From assembly GCA_034698045.1 (NCBI GenBank), contig JAQGAU010000028.1, positions 1-55,516 of the forward strand: a DNA stretch of 55,516 bases. Direction: 5' to 3'. Below the pieces are notes generated by a model. It was not told where the DNA came from and ran no database searches. It saw only the letters and a program-made list of their open reading frames with translations. Position numbers and translations under genes: made by a program. Positions 32,845-44,911 of the stretch are shown in pieces. The DNA comes from Paramacrobiotus richtersi (Eukaryota > Tardigrada > Eutardigrada > Parachela > Macrobiotidae). Every line of letters starts with the position of its first letter. Position 1 is the first letter of the stretch.

Positions 32845-34177
32845 AATCTGCTGTTGGCTACGCAAACGTGTGCGGGCAGAATGGTTTACTCCAATCGTGT
32901 GTGAGCGGGTTCTTGTTCTGTGGCACTTTTTGTAAACTAACCATAACTACGTGTAAAGATGATTGGCTGACTTCGCCAGCCTAAAACAGAAAAAGAAAGC
33001 CTAAAAAAAACCAAACGACGGACATATACGAGGTCTGACAAAAACGTTTGGTCCTCGAGCTTTTTTCTCCCGTGGGAGAAAGATTTGTCTCAGTATTTCT
33101 GTCACATACGTGAATTCATCCGACAGTTGTTCAAAATTGGTGCAAGTTTACTAGTTTATCAACCATTAACTGGCGAAAATGCGGCGCCAGTTTCAGTGAG
33201 AGGTACACTGCGTGGTTGGTTCAACGTACCTATTTCGCGGGATTTTTCTCATCTCTCTCTTTCTGAAGCAAGCGAACTTTTGCACTTGTTCACACTGACA
33301 GAAGAGGGTATCCAGTGCTCTGATAGGGAATCGTTTTGGCCTAAAAAAGGAGTTGGGGTTCTTGTCAGAATAAAAAATCCCAAAGCAGAACCCTGACAAT
33401 TGAGCAATCCCAGGCCCCATATTCCAAAAATTCTGGAAACGCTTAGTGACCCCACGTTATATATAAACACATAGTGACCCCACCATATTCGAGTATTCTT
33501 CGATTTTGACGAAATGCGCTTCAAAAGGTGCTGCAACTGTCTATATAGCACCCAGGGATAGGTTTGGCTGATTGCTGAAAAATCACTGTCCCGGTACTAA
33601 AATTATACATGCACAACGAAAATGCTAGGGAATCTACCTCGGCTAAACACAAGCGTTTGGTCTGATGTTTGGGAACCTCGCCAGGCAGAGCTGAGTAAAG
33701 TTGACTTTCAAAGTGAGGTGAATTGCTACTTGAACTTTACACTATCCTGACTTGTAGTTGTATTAAGCTAAGTGTTAGGTTGCGCAATTTAGTCGACTAA
33801 AAGATAAGAATGCAACTAGTTTAATACGGCGAATCCCGACACGTCGGAATGTATAAATCTAGAGACTAGCGATAGAGAGATACAGCTTAGCTTCAACAAA
33901 GCTTCAACTTCGCAACTTTTTATGGTCCGATTGCGAAACAGGTATGCCAGGATTATGGGCATACTGCTGTACAGTACATCCACGTATTGGACAAATCTAC
34001 TGTCTTTATAGGGTCAAGCGAGCGCGTTGTATTTCCATATGTATGGGTTTTAGTCCAGCTTCTAATCTGACGGCATTTGTCTGGAAGTTTACATCAGTTT
34101 CTTAACAGGCTTGCATTGTGATTTGTGATTATCACAGTTTATCCTGGAAACATTTATCGTATGTCAGTTCGTTTTGG
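32845..34177. other. Intergenic region before lectin 2
   Basis: About 1.3 kb contains no gene I can support. Positions 33085-33396 hold an open frame without a motif. Confidence 0.35.
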
Positions 34178-36124
34178 TTACGGGCGTGTAGTCCATCTGC
34201 ACGACTGTCTTTTATTGGCAGATGCGGGATGCCTAAGACACAAATGGCCATCGCTTTGGAATGCAAGCTCCATTCCTGTAACAAGGCGAATTAATACGCG
34301 TAGTCTGGATTTGTGTTAGCTACAATGTGGAATTTATAACGTTTCGGGTAAAGTTAAACTTTAAGTGGTCAAACACAAATTTCGAGGTGTCATAGCCGAT
34401 TTTTGCGGTCCGTGACTCAGTGTCAAAGTCCGAGTCATAGACATTCGGTGTGGAATCAATATGTAACCCGCGCAGTTCAAAAACTGAGCAGAACAAAAGC
34501 AGCATGTGGACTGCGTATGCATGTGTTACACTCGGAGTCTCAGACACTTTAGCGGTTAAGGCTACACGCACGAGAGCTGCTCTATGCGCCCAGCACATTA
34601 TCCCATACAGAACGACTGCTTACCACTCTCGCCGCCGGCCCCCGTACACCAGACAGCTCCATGTGGTTTGGCGTACATGCAGAGGTTTCCATCACGCTGC
34701 ATGACCAAGACCGCTTCGCAATTTGATTTCGAAGGCGATGAACTCCATAGTACGCGATGTGGCAATGATTCATAAAGTACTATGTTCCCGTATGGCTGCA
34801 CGATCAAACATGCTTTTCTGTTTTCTGAGCAGAATTTTTCATCGACGTGAACAGAATCATCAGGTTTCAGAACTCCCACTGTAACAGTAGTAGTGTAACT
34901 GATGCCACGGCTCTTATAAAAAAATGGACCGCAGGCACCACGGGGTGCTATTAAATCGTCTCGTCATACCTGGAGCTGGTCGGTCTTGTTGCTTTGGTGG
35001 ACATTTAATTGTACTGACAATTGTGAGCCTTGTAGGTACCAAACCCGCCTCGAGCGCTATTCGGACAGACGTATTTAACTGTCTGGCGCTAATTAATCCG
35101 GATTCCTTTTTTATGGCGTTGATATCATTTCTTGCAGCGCGGAGTTCATCCCTTGCTGATTGCAGTTCTTGAGCCAGCTTTTCAGCAGAGGCATACAATT
35201 CTTTAATTTGCATCGTGTTTGAGGATCCGGAAGGGCTTGAAGACGAATTATCCATTTGTATTAATGGGACGAACCTTCCTGAATCAAGAGACAGACCTAG
35301 ACCGTATCAAAGTGCAAAATTATAAGGATTTATTCAAAAACCCCGGTATATCTAGAGAATAATATGGTAACAGAGTATGTAACTTCCAATAACGTCCCCC
35401 TCCGCCAGAATGTTCCCGTGTCCGTCAACTATGCCCTGTGAAGTAACCTTTCTTCGTATTTCCAGCACCGCATATTTGTCACCCGAGATGTATCAGCCGC
35501 TGTAGTGGTGCACAAATATCTGGTCTTACATTTACTCCAACCTATCTCAGCTGTATTAATAGCACATGCTTCGATCGAGTATAAAATGGTTCAAGTAAAT
35601 AAAATCAAAAATAAAATAAAATCGGTCGATACAATTATACAGTTGGGTTGGTGTTACAATACTTCCCTACCGCACACTTTCCATTCAGCAAGGCCAGGCA
35701 ACAAACATTGCGAGCTTTAAAAACGATCAACTTGTAATATATTGATCCTTTATCTTAATTTTTTTATTAAAATTTTCGGACCCTGAGGAATCGCAAAATT
35801 TTTGCAGTTTCGAATGCTTGTGGTTTTTTTGTTCTTTTTTAATGCCTAATGATAATATAGGTCACAAGCCTGGCATTTTTACTCGCATCGTGCCCTACAC
35901 ATCTTGCAGATTGCTGAAGCATGCATGCCTGTACAGTAAAATAAAATTGACGGAAGTAATTAGCTAACGTAAGCCTGCAGGAATGACAACAAGCAATATA
36001 TATGCTGGTACGCACTGCACTGTGTGTATTCAGTATCAGTTTAATTGTTCTTACCATCTGCACTGCCAACGAACCAACACACCCGAACTATCACCAGTGA
36101 CCTCCAGGACTTCCAAAATTCCAT
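34178..36124 (-). CDS. Secreted bulb-type (B-lectin) lectin 2
   Basis: There are three exons: 36055-36124, 34624-34878 and 34178-34275, giving 140 aa. Exon 1 encodes a moderately hydrophobic signal (MEFWKSWRSLVIVRVCWFVG) and is exactly 70 nt in phase 1, the same as exon 1 of lectin 1. Junctions are GATG|gtaaga to gttacag|TGGGA and GTG|gtaagc to ttacag|GAATG. The mature domain has VGVLKPDDSVHVDEKFC, then ACLIVQPYGNIVLYESLPHR, then AVLVMQRDGNLCMYA, then MELAFQSDGHLCLRH. The second repeat (MQRDGNLCMY) is close to the canonical QxDxNxVxY mannose site, with C for V. Exons 2 and 3 are firm; exon 1 was chosen by phase, length and hydrophobicity and is less certain. It faces lectin 1 in the opposite orientation. 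Confidence 0.75.
34914..35255 (-). CDS. Coiled-coil open frame inside lectin 2 intron
   Basis: A 113-codon frame starts with a Ser-rich end (MDNSSSSPSGSSN). A strongly helical, coiled-coil-like stretch (ELYASAEKLAQELQSARDEL and RAARNDINAIKKES) follows. It is on the same strand as lectin 2 and within its first intron, like the frame in lectin 1. It could be a retroelement gag remnant or a small nested gene; it has no decisive motif. Confidence 0.35.
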   Translation of the reverse strand: MDNSSSSPSGSSNTMQIKELYASAEKLAQELQSARDELRAARNDINAIKKESGLISARQLNTSVRIALEAGLVPTRLTIVSTIKCPPKQQDRPAPGMTRRFNSTPWCLRSIFL

Positions 36125-36866
36125 CCTTAGCCCAGTGATTGATATCTGGAAGATTTCTAAAACAGCACCGATACCCCGAATTAATGCGCCAAGGGACGGT
36201 CGCTTCTTTGAAGGATTTTATTGTCTAGCAACGAGAACTGAATGAACCCACGTTGTCTGACTGACTGACTGTTTATTGTCCGCAGACACTGGGGGACACT
36301 CCCTACTTGAAGCAGCAGACACATTGTTACAAACACAGAAAAGAAAGCAAAACATGAACGCGACGAGAATGCCACTAGTACGTAATCACGGCGAAAATGT
36401 AAAAAAAAACCAAGAATGGTATCAAGACGTGACATAAAAAACTAAAGAACTTTCGCTCAATACATATTTCATGCTTTTTAACTGTGCTCAATTAACGTTA
36501 TCCAGATGGGTCTCGAAACCTCGTACGGCGAAGTAGGATTCTACTGAAAACTTTATGTCATTCCAAACTGACTCAAGCATCCGTTTAGCAAATGATCGTG
36601 TGGATGCGGGAGCAGTGACTCCACAAAGGGTGGATCCACATGGCGTCAAGGCATACGGGTGGCTTTCCAGATGTGCTCTCGTGCGTGTTTGACTTGCAAA
36701 AGATTCCGAAGCAGCAACGTAACCTTCAAAAAGTTTGTCACCGTACTTAACGTCCCCACGGACAAGTTTAAGTACGAACATAACATGACTGCGCTAACGG
36801 CGGAAAAGAAGTGACGAATGATGGACTGCATGGGCTGTCGCCTGTCGTGGAAAAAGAGTGTTGGCC

Positions 36867-37195
36867 TTTAGAAGTCATAACTGCTTAAATGACGTTGTGC
36901 TACGTTCGCTGCGGAACGCCGGCGTCGAATCCTACCCAAAACCTGCCGGATGTGTGCGAGAAGATGGAAAGAGACCCGATGGAGCCACGCGTGTGAACTG
37001 GTTTCGGGGGCAACCATTGGTGTGGAACGTTACTATTCGCGATATCGTTTGCGACACGTGCATGTTGGACAGGGCAAAATTCGCATGCGTAGCTGCAGAA
37101 AAAGCTTTTGCTCTTAAAATGTGGAAATACAGGACGATTCTTGACCGTTGTTATTTCGTTCCTCTGGCAGGCGATGGTGTGTACGCGGTTGTGTA
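36867..37195 (+). mobile_element. LINE reverse-transcriptase ORF fragment A
   Basis: The plus-strand frame has HNCLNDVVLRSLRNAGV, then DGKRPDGATRVNWFRGQPLV, then LDRCYFVPLAGDG. This is the region C-terminal to the polymerase in a widespread class of invertebrate non-LTR elements (pattern LND-RAL-AG and GKRPDG-LVWD-). Only this piece remains; the upstream polymerase and the following conserved block are missing. Confidence 0.65.
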
Positions 37196-38855
37196 TGGTT
37201 GCTTATACGGAATGAAATCGTCGCAAAGCGGCACGTTTGTCAGCCCTTCATGCTTAAAGCAGTATGACAAAAAACTACGAGATCAGAGAAATTTCCCTTT
37301 GGTGAAAGATTGTTTGGTTGCAGCTTTGCTTTTGGTACTCGGGTGCTCTCGTGTATATCCCGAAGGGCGAAAAGATGTCTCTTATGAGCCGATGGTGACA
37401 TACAACCGAGGTCTTTAAATTGGGGTGGAACAATCAACAAGCTGCGGTAAACAAGAGAAAAATATGCTCCCTTGTTAACTCCTGAATAAAAAACTTGTGT
37501 TCGAACGATTGCTGTTATGTATGAATATTTATGATGATATTTCTGCTGAAAACTCGAATGGTTAGCCAGATTATTATAAAAATTCTGACTGAAAACTGGA
37601 TAAACATTGAAATCGTGCTGAAGTACCGGTGGGGCCAAATGCGCGGTAGGGCATTTATTTTGCGCGACTTGGTCGGGCGGGTACAGTACTTAACAAAAGC
37701 TGTCGATCGTGCATTGTGTATGCAATATTGTGATGGAGCCGCTTTTTCCAATATGTATGTGCCATGTCCGAGCGGATACTTTATTATACCACTCGGGAGC
37801 CGCTATGAAGCAGACTAAATATAACATAGCAATTCTCATCCGTTAATCATCAGGCCTGGTGCCAGGTGGAAATGACATTGTAGTGACCATTGTACAGACT
37901 TTCTCGTGCAGCCCATACATTACAGTATTACAGAACGCTCGTCTTTGGCGAGCCACAACTTGATAAATTAAAGCAGCTCTTACAAAAATTATCAGCGTTC
38001 TTATTGAATCGAATGTCACTGATACTAAATTTTCTTGTAGTCGGCAGCAGTACTGGGCCACTTGGTACAACATACCAGGGGGGCACCCCAGAAACCACAA
38101 CAAACTCAGGGGGACCGCCAAAAACCACCACAAATTGCTTTTTCGTCATTATTTCAGCGATTACTCAAAAAATCAAATAATGAACAGTGGAAAACGACTG
38201 CCTAATGATACCTGAGATATTTTCAAATTAAAAACGACAAAATGTACGAAAACCAGAGTAGGTGTATTAGCGACGATAATTTCCGTACACGCCACTCTTT
38301 GCGCGAGTTGGTCGGGCGGGTACAGTAACGTGTAAGTTTGGCTGTTGTTAAGGGTGATGCTGCTGTAGTTTTGGGAACTCTTTCTGTGATGTCCAAGGCG
38401 CGTGGAGATACAAGTTTGATTGCTTTTTGAACGTGGAAATTTTAAGGGCAAATTTAGCGGTCCCAAGGCAAGCATGTTGTATTGTCTATGGCGTGTGTCC
38501 CTAGTAAAAAATCATATTTATTCGGCAAAAGCCATCCCCAGTACCAAAAGAATAGCGCGCCAGAACACTACACAATTGGAAATTTTAAGCATTAAAGAAA
38601 CAACTGTGATCATTTTCCTGTCCATTAGAACGAACAGGGAGTGTACCTAAAACTGCAGCCGCATTACCCTCAAATACCGCTAAAATAAAAAATGCAAGGA
38701 CTGAATTTCCATCAGTAGTTTCACTTGTTATGCTAAAGAAGGTCAAAAAAAGCATCCATTGTTCATCAATCATCACAACACGCTCATGGTTTAAAATTAA
38801 CAGGGCATAAATATTCCCAAGATCCGCACCAAAATTCGGCTGCCATGCGACTCCG
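37196..38855. other. Intergenic region after LINE fragment A
   Basis: No gene is supported. A motif ttgcgcgacttggtcgggcgggtacagta at about 37664-37692 recurs at about 38303-38331 with one base different, a short dispersed repeat. The segment at about 38075-38135 is rich in accaca and ccgccaaa. Confidence 0.4.
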
Positions 38856-41800
38856 CTAGTTCCGGATCTCAGATGGGTTAAATATTTCTCTGTATGTCAA
38901 AGTTACATTTTCGATAAACTGATCTAGACGCGTCAGACCAAAAAACTGCGCCATATCGACGATAAGTACAGCATCGCTTCGAGGAACACTAAGTCCACTA
39001 AAATGAATTACCAGTGTCTCGTTTGGGTCAGCGACCGACATCACGGTGTTTGGTATTGTCCGATCAACAAGATGTATGGCTGTTGAGATAACTTTCTCAG
39101 GCCGACATATGTATTTGGAGCGATTATTTACCTTCCAGATAAAAACTTCTCGCTCGATGTTACGCGCAATTCGGCGAAAAGGAAATTTTAGGGCAGCGAG
39201 TGGCAATCTAGCTACGGACATTCGTATATTGAGACAGTCTCGAGCTTGATTCTCCATTATCGACTCCAGCCCGGCTCCATTGCGGGATATGATGTACTCA
39301 TCAAAATCAACTGTAAACGAAGGAACGCATTGTAACTGTCAGTACTGCAGAGGTCCGGATATAGTTTGCATAAACAAATAAGGTTACAAGCGATTACAAG
39401 TTAATGCAATGAAATACTTAGTAGTAGTGACGGGATATAGCGGTTTAATACACCTTGAATAATTGACCATACACCACCAACCGACACTCGTTGGTGAGCG
39501 AAACTCTTTCCTGGACTACTCTCTCTGCAGATAACCTGCCAGATCTTCCCGTTATCACAAACCCTCGTGCGTGATATCCAAAGACACACACTACTGATAA
39601 CGAACTATACCGTGACCTGTATGCTTTCTGCAGAAAGCATCTACTTCCTAACTGGAACACTCAGACCACACAATCCGATGTCAGACGTTTACTTCAAGGT
39701 ATTAGAAACTGTCGAGGATCAGCACACTGATCTCGTTGCAACTACTTCGCCACGATTATTATATTACTTATACGGCTAGATGACAAGTCTGATAAGAACG
39801 AGAAAGTGCAGCTAGATCGCACAAGACAACACAGGTAGCCACGCTCAAGGTAACGACATACACCGTATCACTTCAGCACTTTACAAGTTTTCATACGTTT
39901 TCATAATGGAAAGTTGACGTAAGGAAAGATTTAAAGGCATAACTGAACGTGCAAAATGTCACTGTACGTCATGACGAAAAGCAACAGCGGCACTCTGATC
40001 CGAAGCATGCCGTCAACAGAAAGACAAAAAATGGAGAAACTGGAACTGCGAATCCGATTTTCCTATAGCGCCATGTGCCTGGCACTAGCCGAGCACTAGG
40101 GACAACGGTGATGGAACCGGCCGTATGTAAATAAGTGCGCGATTTTGAATTCTTTGAACCACTCGCCTTGAATCCGTCGTTGTATCCAGTTAGTCGTGAT
40201 GAATATCTAATCTACTAGGTAATCGCTCTCCGCTGATGCTGGCGATGAAGACCGGAGCGATAAAAGCGTATGGCTAGCTGGCTACATTAATATTAGTACA
40301 ATATCCGCTTTTGATTGTCTTGAATTGCGCAAGGGGCTTCCTCTCTGGTCAGTCTTCAAATGACGTTTGTATTAGCGGTACATGCATATTGCAGTTTAAT
40401 CCAAATAACTTTGCCATTTTTGTAAAGATAGTGTTGAAGAAACATTTGGGTTCCAGAATTCGTAATGACTAACATATCTAGCTAAATTTCACCCAAATCC
40501 GACCATTTCGAAGAGAGCTATCGTGTCCGAAATAAAACGCAGAGAAATTTGCGTTGGAGCTGAGTGTAGAAGACCTTCGCTCCGCTCCGGTCGACGACGG
40601 CGTACCTTTCTCTTTTGCTTCTCTTCAGAAGTCCAGGCATTTTATGTGCGGAAAAAATATTTCGGACTTAAATCAACCTGTAGGCATTGCCTTGGACGCA
40701 TTCTACCATGGTCGGTTGCGACATTCCGTATGGTTAGATGTGTTAGAATGGTGAAGGGTTACTGCAATGGTAGAAGTAGAGATTTACAAAGGGATGATGC
40801 AGGTTTACTAACGAAAAGTCCTTCAATAGAGCACCTAAGGGTTTTGCAATGCTCCATCAGTTTCTGTGTCTCGGCCATCTGTTTCCGTGCAAGTCGCACA
40901 AGGCGATGTTCAAGGGACAGTCGTTAGTAAACCTCGAATCAATTTGGTAAAGTAAAACCTGATACGGCTGAATAAACGGCCAATAAAACTATAAACGGCC
41001 AATAAAACTATAAACGGCTGGGGACGGACGAGATCAGTCGAAATTACGGGTGGCTTCTTTGAGAGGTCCATACTTCTTGAACTATTTGACACATCAAACT
41101 AGATACATGATTCTCTGTGCAGAATGTACGGAACAAATATAGGTATTACTGGGAAAGGCCGCCGACACAAAATCAAGTCCGAAGGCACATACAGAGACAA
41201 CTACAAGGTAAAATGTCAAACAACAAAAAAACAACCTCATGACTTCGATTAGCACCTCTACGAGAAACAGACGGCACAGTGCCCAAAACAGCAGCAGGAT
41301 CACCTTTAATAACAGCCAAGCTAAAACGATGCTTAATAAAAGAGGCTCGCCCGTCAGTCTGCGGATCTTTTTTCCCATAAACTGAATCATTTCGAAGAAG
41401 GCTGCACCAAAGGTTCCAAGGGTTTTAACAGCTAAAGGGTGAAACAAATATCCACCCTGCTCCAGATTCGACTAAAGACGTCGCTTCCGGTTTTTCGCTT
41501 GCTGGGCGGCGTTGCCTGGACGCCTGGCACTGTCCACAACTTGCGAATCCGCCACGGTGCATGTACACATCGCATCCCAGGCAAGAGCCTTACCATCTTG
41601 AACGGGAACCAAGGTTTGTCCATCCGGTCGGCTGGCGTCACGGAAAAGTCCACCAGGTTCAAGCTGGCAAGGAAAACCGTCACTTTCAGCCGTTTTTTTC
41701 ATTACATTATTCAGTTCCACATGCCGGGGCCACCAACCCTTATTGATGCGATATGACAAGCCGTGGTGTCCATGTGTACAAATTTATTAGCAATTCGTTA

Positions 41801-43427
41801 CATGGTACATACAAACAGGTTGGGACGGTGGCCGTAATGCCACCGCCGTAAACATTATAAACAAATAAATCTCGTTCAAACGTTCTTCTCCGCATGGGAC
41901 CAAAGACGGATGCCGCATTTCCACGCTGGATTTCGAGGGATAGTCGCTGACGTAGGTATTCGTGGGATCGCGGTACCCCTGTGTTCTCCTTTAAACGTTT
42001 CGCTGTTTCCTTAATCAGTGAAATAGCCGCTGATCCCCACGCACCGAATGTCTCGAACACCGGTGTCCATTAGGGTCAACTCGGACTCCACAGTTCGTAC
42101 AGTCGTATTCGACCACAACATCAAGTCCTAAGCGTAGGCCGATACCACTCTGGACCTCGTCATCTCTCAGAAAAGTTGCCAAACGGGGTGCAGGAAGAGC
42201 GTTGAGCCAGGCCCCAGAATCACGCTGCAGTGCTGCCAACAGAACTGCTCGAGCACGAACATTTTCCACAGTGGACAGACGCAGTTCGGACAAGACATGC
42301 TGTATGACCGGTAACGAAAGTAACGAAAAACTCGTTTTTGTGGCCTGTGGGACGGAATGGATGACGTTGATCAGAAAAGTGATACCCATGCAGCATCAGC
42401 GCAAAGCTATGTGGAATTATGGATGGAGCTACAACACTATGGATTTGGACTTTGCAGAATGGCTCGAAAACAAGAAACGCTAGAGTTCGTAGGTTTAAGT
42501 TGCACATCGCAATTTGGCGGAAGACTGGGACCATCAGATTTGGAGAAAAGAAGCTGATTATGAGAATGAAATGACCTGCATCTTACCCACAACGACGTAA
42601 CTCCAGTGTCCGGCGACCCTTCCTATGCATTCGTTCAGGGCAGCAATTTGTCCGTTGTAGTGTACCTTTCCTTCGACTTCTGCCGGTAGGGCCCAGTTTT
42701 CCAACTGTACACGTCCGAGCCTCTCATAATACTTCAGCACTTTCATCAAGTCCGTTGTCGCATTGGCATGTAAGAGCCCACTAGAGGGCAATGCACTACT
42801 CTCCTGTAGATAAAAAATATACTTTGCAGCACCCATTAGGTGATAGTATTCAATAAACTGTATAACATGCTCAGGTTTAATATCTGAACCAAAGATGATT
42901 GGACCACAGAATCCAAAACTGTACGGTGCTTGATCATGCGAGAGAGACTCTGGTACGTACAGCTCGACCGAACCAGTGGTATTTCCCACCTGACACCGTA
43001 GTGTCAAAAATGCAGGATTCTTAAATAAGCTGTTTGTCATGTCGCATAATATGGTTGCCGCCGAATAGTCCAGTTCGTGATCGTCGGGAAAATTCTTGAT
43101 TACTGCATGAACCGAGACGTTACGGTAAAGACAGTCACACCTGACGGTGACATTTGCGGACGGACTTTTGCGATTGGCAATAGCAGTAACTGTAATGGTG
43201 GCGGATGCGGTATGATCAGGATTCAGCCTTGCATAAGCGGAGTAAACATAAAGCCAATGCGGTAGAACAGTTTTCCAGGTAGTCCTGTTGATTGTTGCGT
43301 TTTGACTACCAACGGTATGGTATTGTGTGAAATAAAAGGTTGGCCAGGTAAAAAGCCAGCACAGGCAGAAAAGAACCGCGAGCGAGGCGTATTTTATTGT
43401 CCGTAAGCGCGTTAGTTTAAAACCCAT
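38856..43427 (-). CDS. GT92 (DUF23) glycosyltransferase, copy b
   Basis: There are two exons, 42587-43427 and 38856-39310, giving 431 aa. The junction GTGG|gtaagatgcag to gtttacag|TTGAT has the same position and phase as copy a, but the intron is about 3.3 kb and has been invaded by repeats. The anchor is LAVLFCLCWLFTWPTFYFTQ (about 13-33). Catalytic blocks match copy a: CGPIIFGSDIKPEHVIQFIE, GAAKYIFY, VLKYYERLGRVQLENW, HYNGQIAALNECI and the DFDE metal site at the start of exon 2. Copy-specific differences lie mostly in the stem and the C-terminal third. Both copies keep the same sequons near the anchor (NATINRTTW). It is likely a functional paralogue from duplication and inversion. Galactose transfer is known for the family; the acceptor is inferred. 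Confidence 0.9.
40205..40598. repeat. Dispersed about 390-bp element, copy B, in GT92b intron
   Basis: This copy is inverted relative to 10493-10883. Shared blocks in reverse order are cgctgatgctggcgatgaag, ccgcttttgattgtctt, ttgcgcaa, tttcgaagagagct and gagtgtagaagaccttcgct. It lies in the GT92b intron and is absent from the GT92a intron, so it arrived after the copies separated or was lost from one. Confidence 0.65.
40970..41022. repeat. 19-bp tandem repeat
   Basis: Two and a half units of aaacggccaataaaactat are arrayed head to tail within the GT92b intron. Confidence 0.75.
41300..41745 (-). mobile_element. LINE ORF fragment C in GT92b intron
   Basis: The minus-strand reading has ELNNVMKKTAESDGFPCQLE, then ASRPDGQTLVPVQDGKALAW with DAMC, then after a frame change FHPLAVKTLGTFG and RLTGEP. 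It covers the same region as fragment A and continues further. Frames are broken, so it is inactive. Confidence 0.65.
41875..42390 (-). mobile_element. LINE ORF fragment B in GT92b intron
   Basis: The minus-strand reading has LQRDSGAWLNALP, then GIGLRLGLDV, CTNCGVRVDPNGHRC (a Cys/His cluster), then FETFGAWGSAAISLIKETAK and QRGNAASVFG. These are the C-terminal blocks of the same LINE class. The stretch that should lie between the Cys/His cluster and FETFG is deleted at about 42060, with a frame change. Confidence 0.7.
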
Positions 43428-44385
43428 GATATGTTTTCTGAAAGGTCGATTCTGTTTCGGAATGGTTTTCAGTTGTTGATCGCTCAATGGCAGGAAACAG
43501 TGATAATGCTTCCCCACATGCAAAGTATACTACGAAACCGATGGCGGACTTTGGCATTTCGGCTGCAAGGTTCCTGATAGCTGTAGTGTACGTGAAAGTA
43601 GTATGTAATAAGATGTTTATTAATACTGCTCGCACTGGAGCCAACACATACTAAATAACTGACTGAGTAGCGATACATGATCACTGCCAGTATAAGGCAG
43701 CAGTTGCTACGTGCGGTACAACTCTGCATCAAATCACCTTGCCATATCTAATCAAATGCAAACAATCACGAGAATCTTCAGTACATCATAATGGCACTTG
43801 CAAAAAGTTCATTGAATTACATGTAATTGCCCATATCGCAGTGCACATGCTGCATAGCGCGCTGCTGAAGTTGCGGTTTTCTTATTGGCTTCGCTCGCGG
43901 TGAACGCTGTTTCGTTTCACCCAACGCGGAATAGACTTCCACATGTAGGTTACAGTATGTAAGCTGTGGTTTGCCACTCTTCCGCAGCTGCAGAATACCC
44001 AGCAACTAATCATCATTTACTTTTAAAAAATGGACCGGAGACGCAAATATGTCACATGCTTAAGTTTTTATACCGTGAAAGATACAAAAGCTGAAAATGC
44101 GAATGGTAAGACTGTCATGTATCGGAGCTGTAGCGCTGCAGCAGGAAACTGTTTGCTGGCAGACCGATTTGAAAAAACATGAGCTTTGAACTTTTACGTA
44201 TGCAACATTGCAGTTGCCACTGGAAACTGCGATATTTTACAGCATACATGCAGCTGTATGGACTCTGCCAACAACAAAAAGTTAACAACAACATGCAGCA
44301 AGTCAGATTCTGCGTGCCAGGGCATTGAGTGTGGGTTTCGTTTCGAATCCATGAGGCAGAGACGGGTGTAACGAAAAGTTAGCGA

Positions 44386-44470
44386 CTACGGACGTGGTTG
44401 TGGTCGCCTGTGGCCGTGGTTTCTGGTGACCTGTGTGGTTACTGGTGGTCGATTACGGTTGTGATCCATA
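44386..44470. repeat. Arm fragment of the foldback element
   Basis: The sequence ctacggacgtggttgtggtcg followed by ctgtggccgtggtttctggtgacct matches the left arm starting at about 31625 with a few changes. There is no second arm nearby. Confidence 0.6.
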
Positions 44471-44752
44471 GACGATAGTACTTCAATTCCAGTACCAACG
44501 GAATTCTGATCCAAATGCTTGCAATAACAATATAGCAACAACAATACGCAATGCAATAACAAAATTATATATAATTCTAAAAGGGAAGAGATTAGCAACG
44601 ACTTTTAAATGAACATGAAATACTGTTCGTGCAAAAGAAAAATTTGCGACACTCGAGGTTGCGCGCCATTATCAGACTCTACATTCTACATTTTCAGAAC
44701 CTCCAACATTTCAAATACAAATGGGTTGCGCGCGAGGGCAACTTAAAACGTG

Positions 44753-44911
44753 TATATATAGCATAGGTCGAAACCTGTTTCCGTTGTTGGGCGTGTGGTA
44801 AGAGTCTGGTCGAACAAATGATGCGGTTCGTCTCGCTCGAACGATCTAATCGACTTCAACAAAAATCTCGCTGCGCTGACAACGTACCTGACGCTGACGA
44901 TGTTTGCAGGT
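44753..44911 (+). promoter_or_regulatory. TATA box and candidate 5' leader exon of GT31b
   Basis: TATATATA at 44753-44760 is followed about 150 bases later by a near-perfect donor (TTTGCAG|gtaagg, 44909/44910). This suggests transcription from about 44785, a non-coding first exon, and splicing to an acceptor shortly before the ATG at 45061. It is a prediction from motifs only. Confidence 0.4.

Noticed and set aside
36002-36100. Plus-strand signal-peptide-like frame (MLVRTALCVFSISLIVLTIC)
   Set aside because: It overlaps the predicted lectin 2 first exon on the opposite strand, stops after about 33 codons and has no in-phase partner. The minus-strand exon matches lectin 1 in length and phase.
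36488-36781. Minus-strand frame VRGDVKYGDKLFEGYVAAS, faintly like the start of a bulb-lectin repeat
   Set aside because: The following sequence has no lectin pattern, and it borders LINE fragment A. The resemblance is too short.
41094-41300. Hydrophobic minus-strand frame (SIVLAWLLLKVILLLFWALC) suggesting a membrane protein
   Set aside because: It runs on directly from LINE fragment C and is the frame-shifted continuation of decayed LINE sequence.
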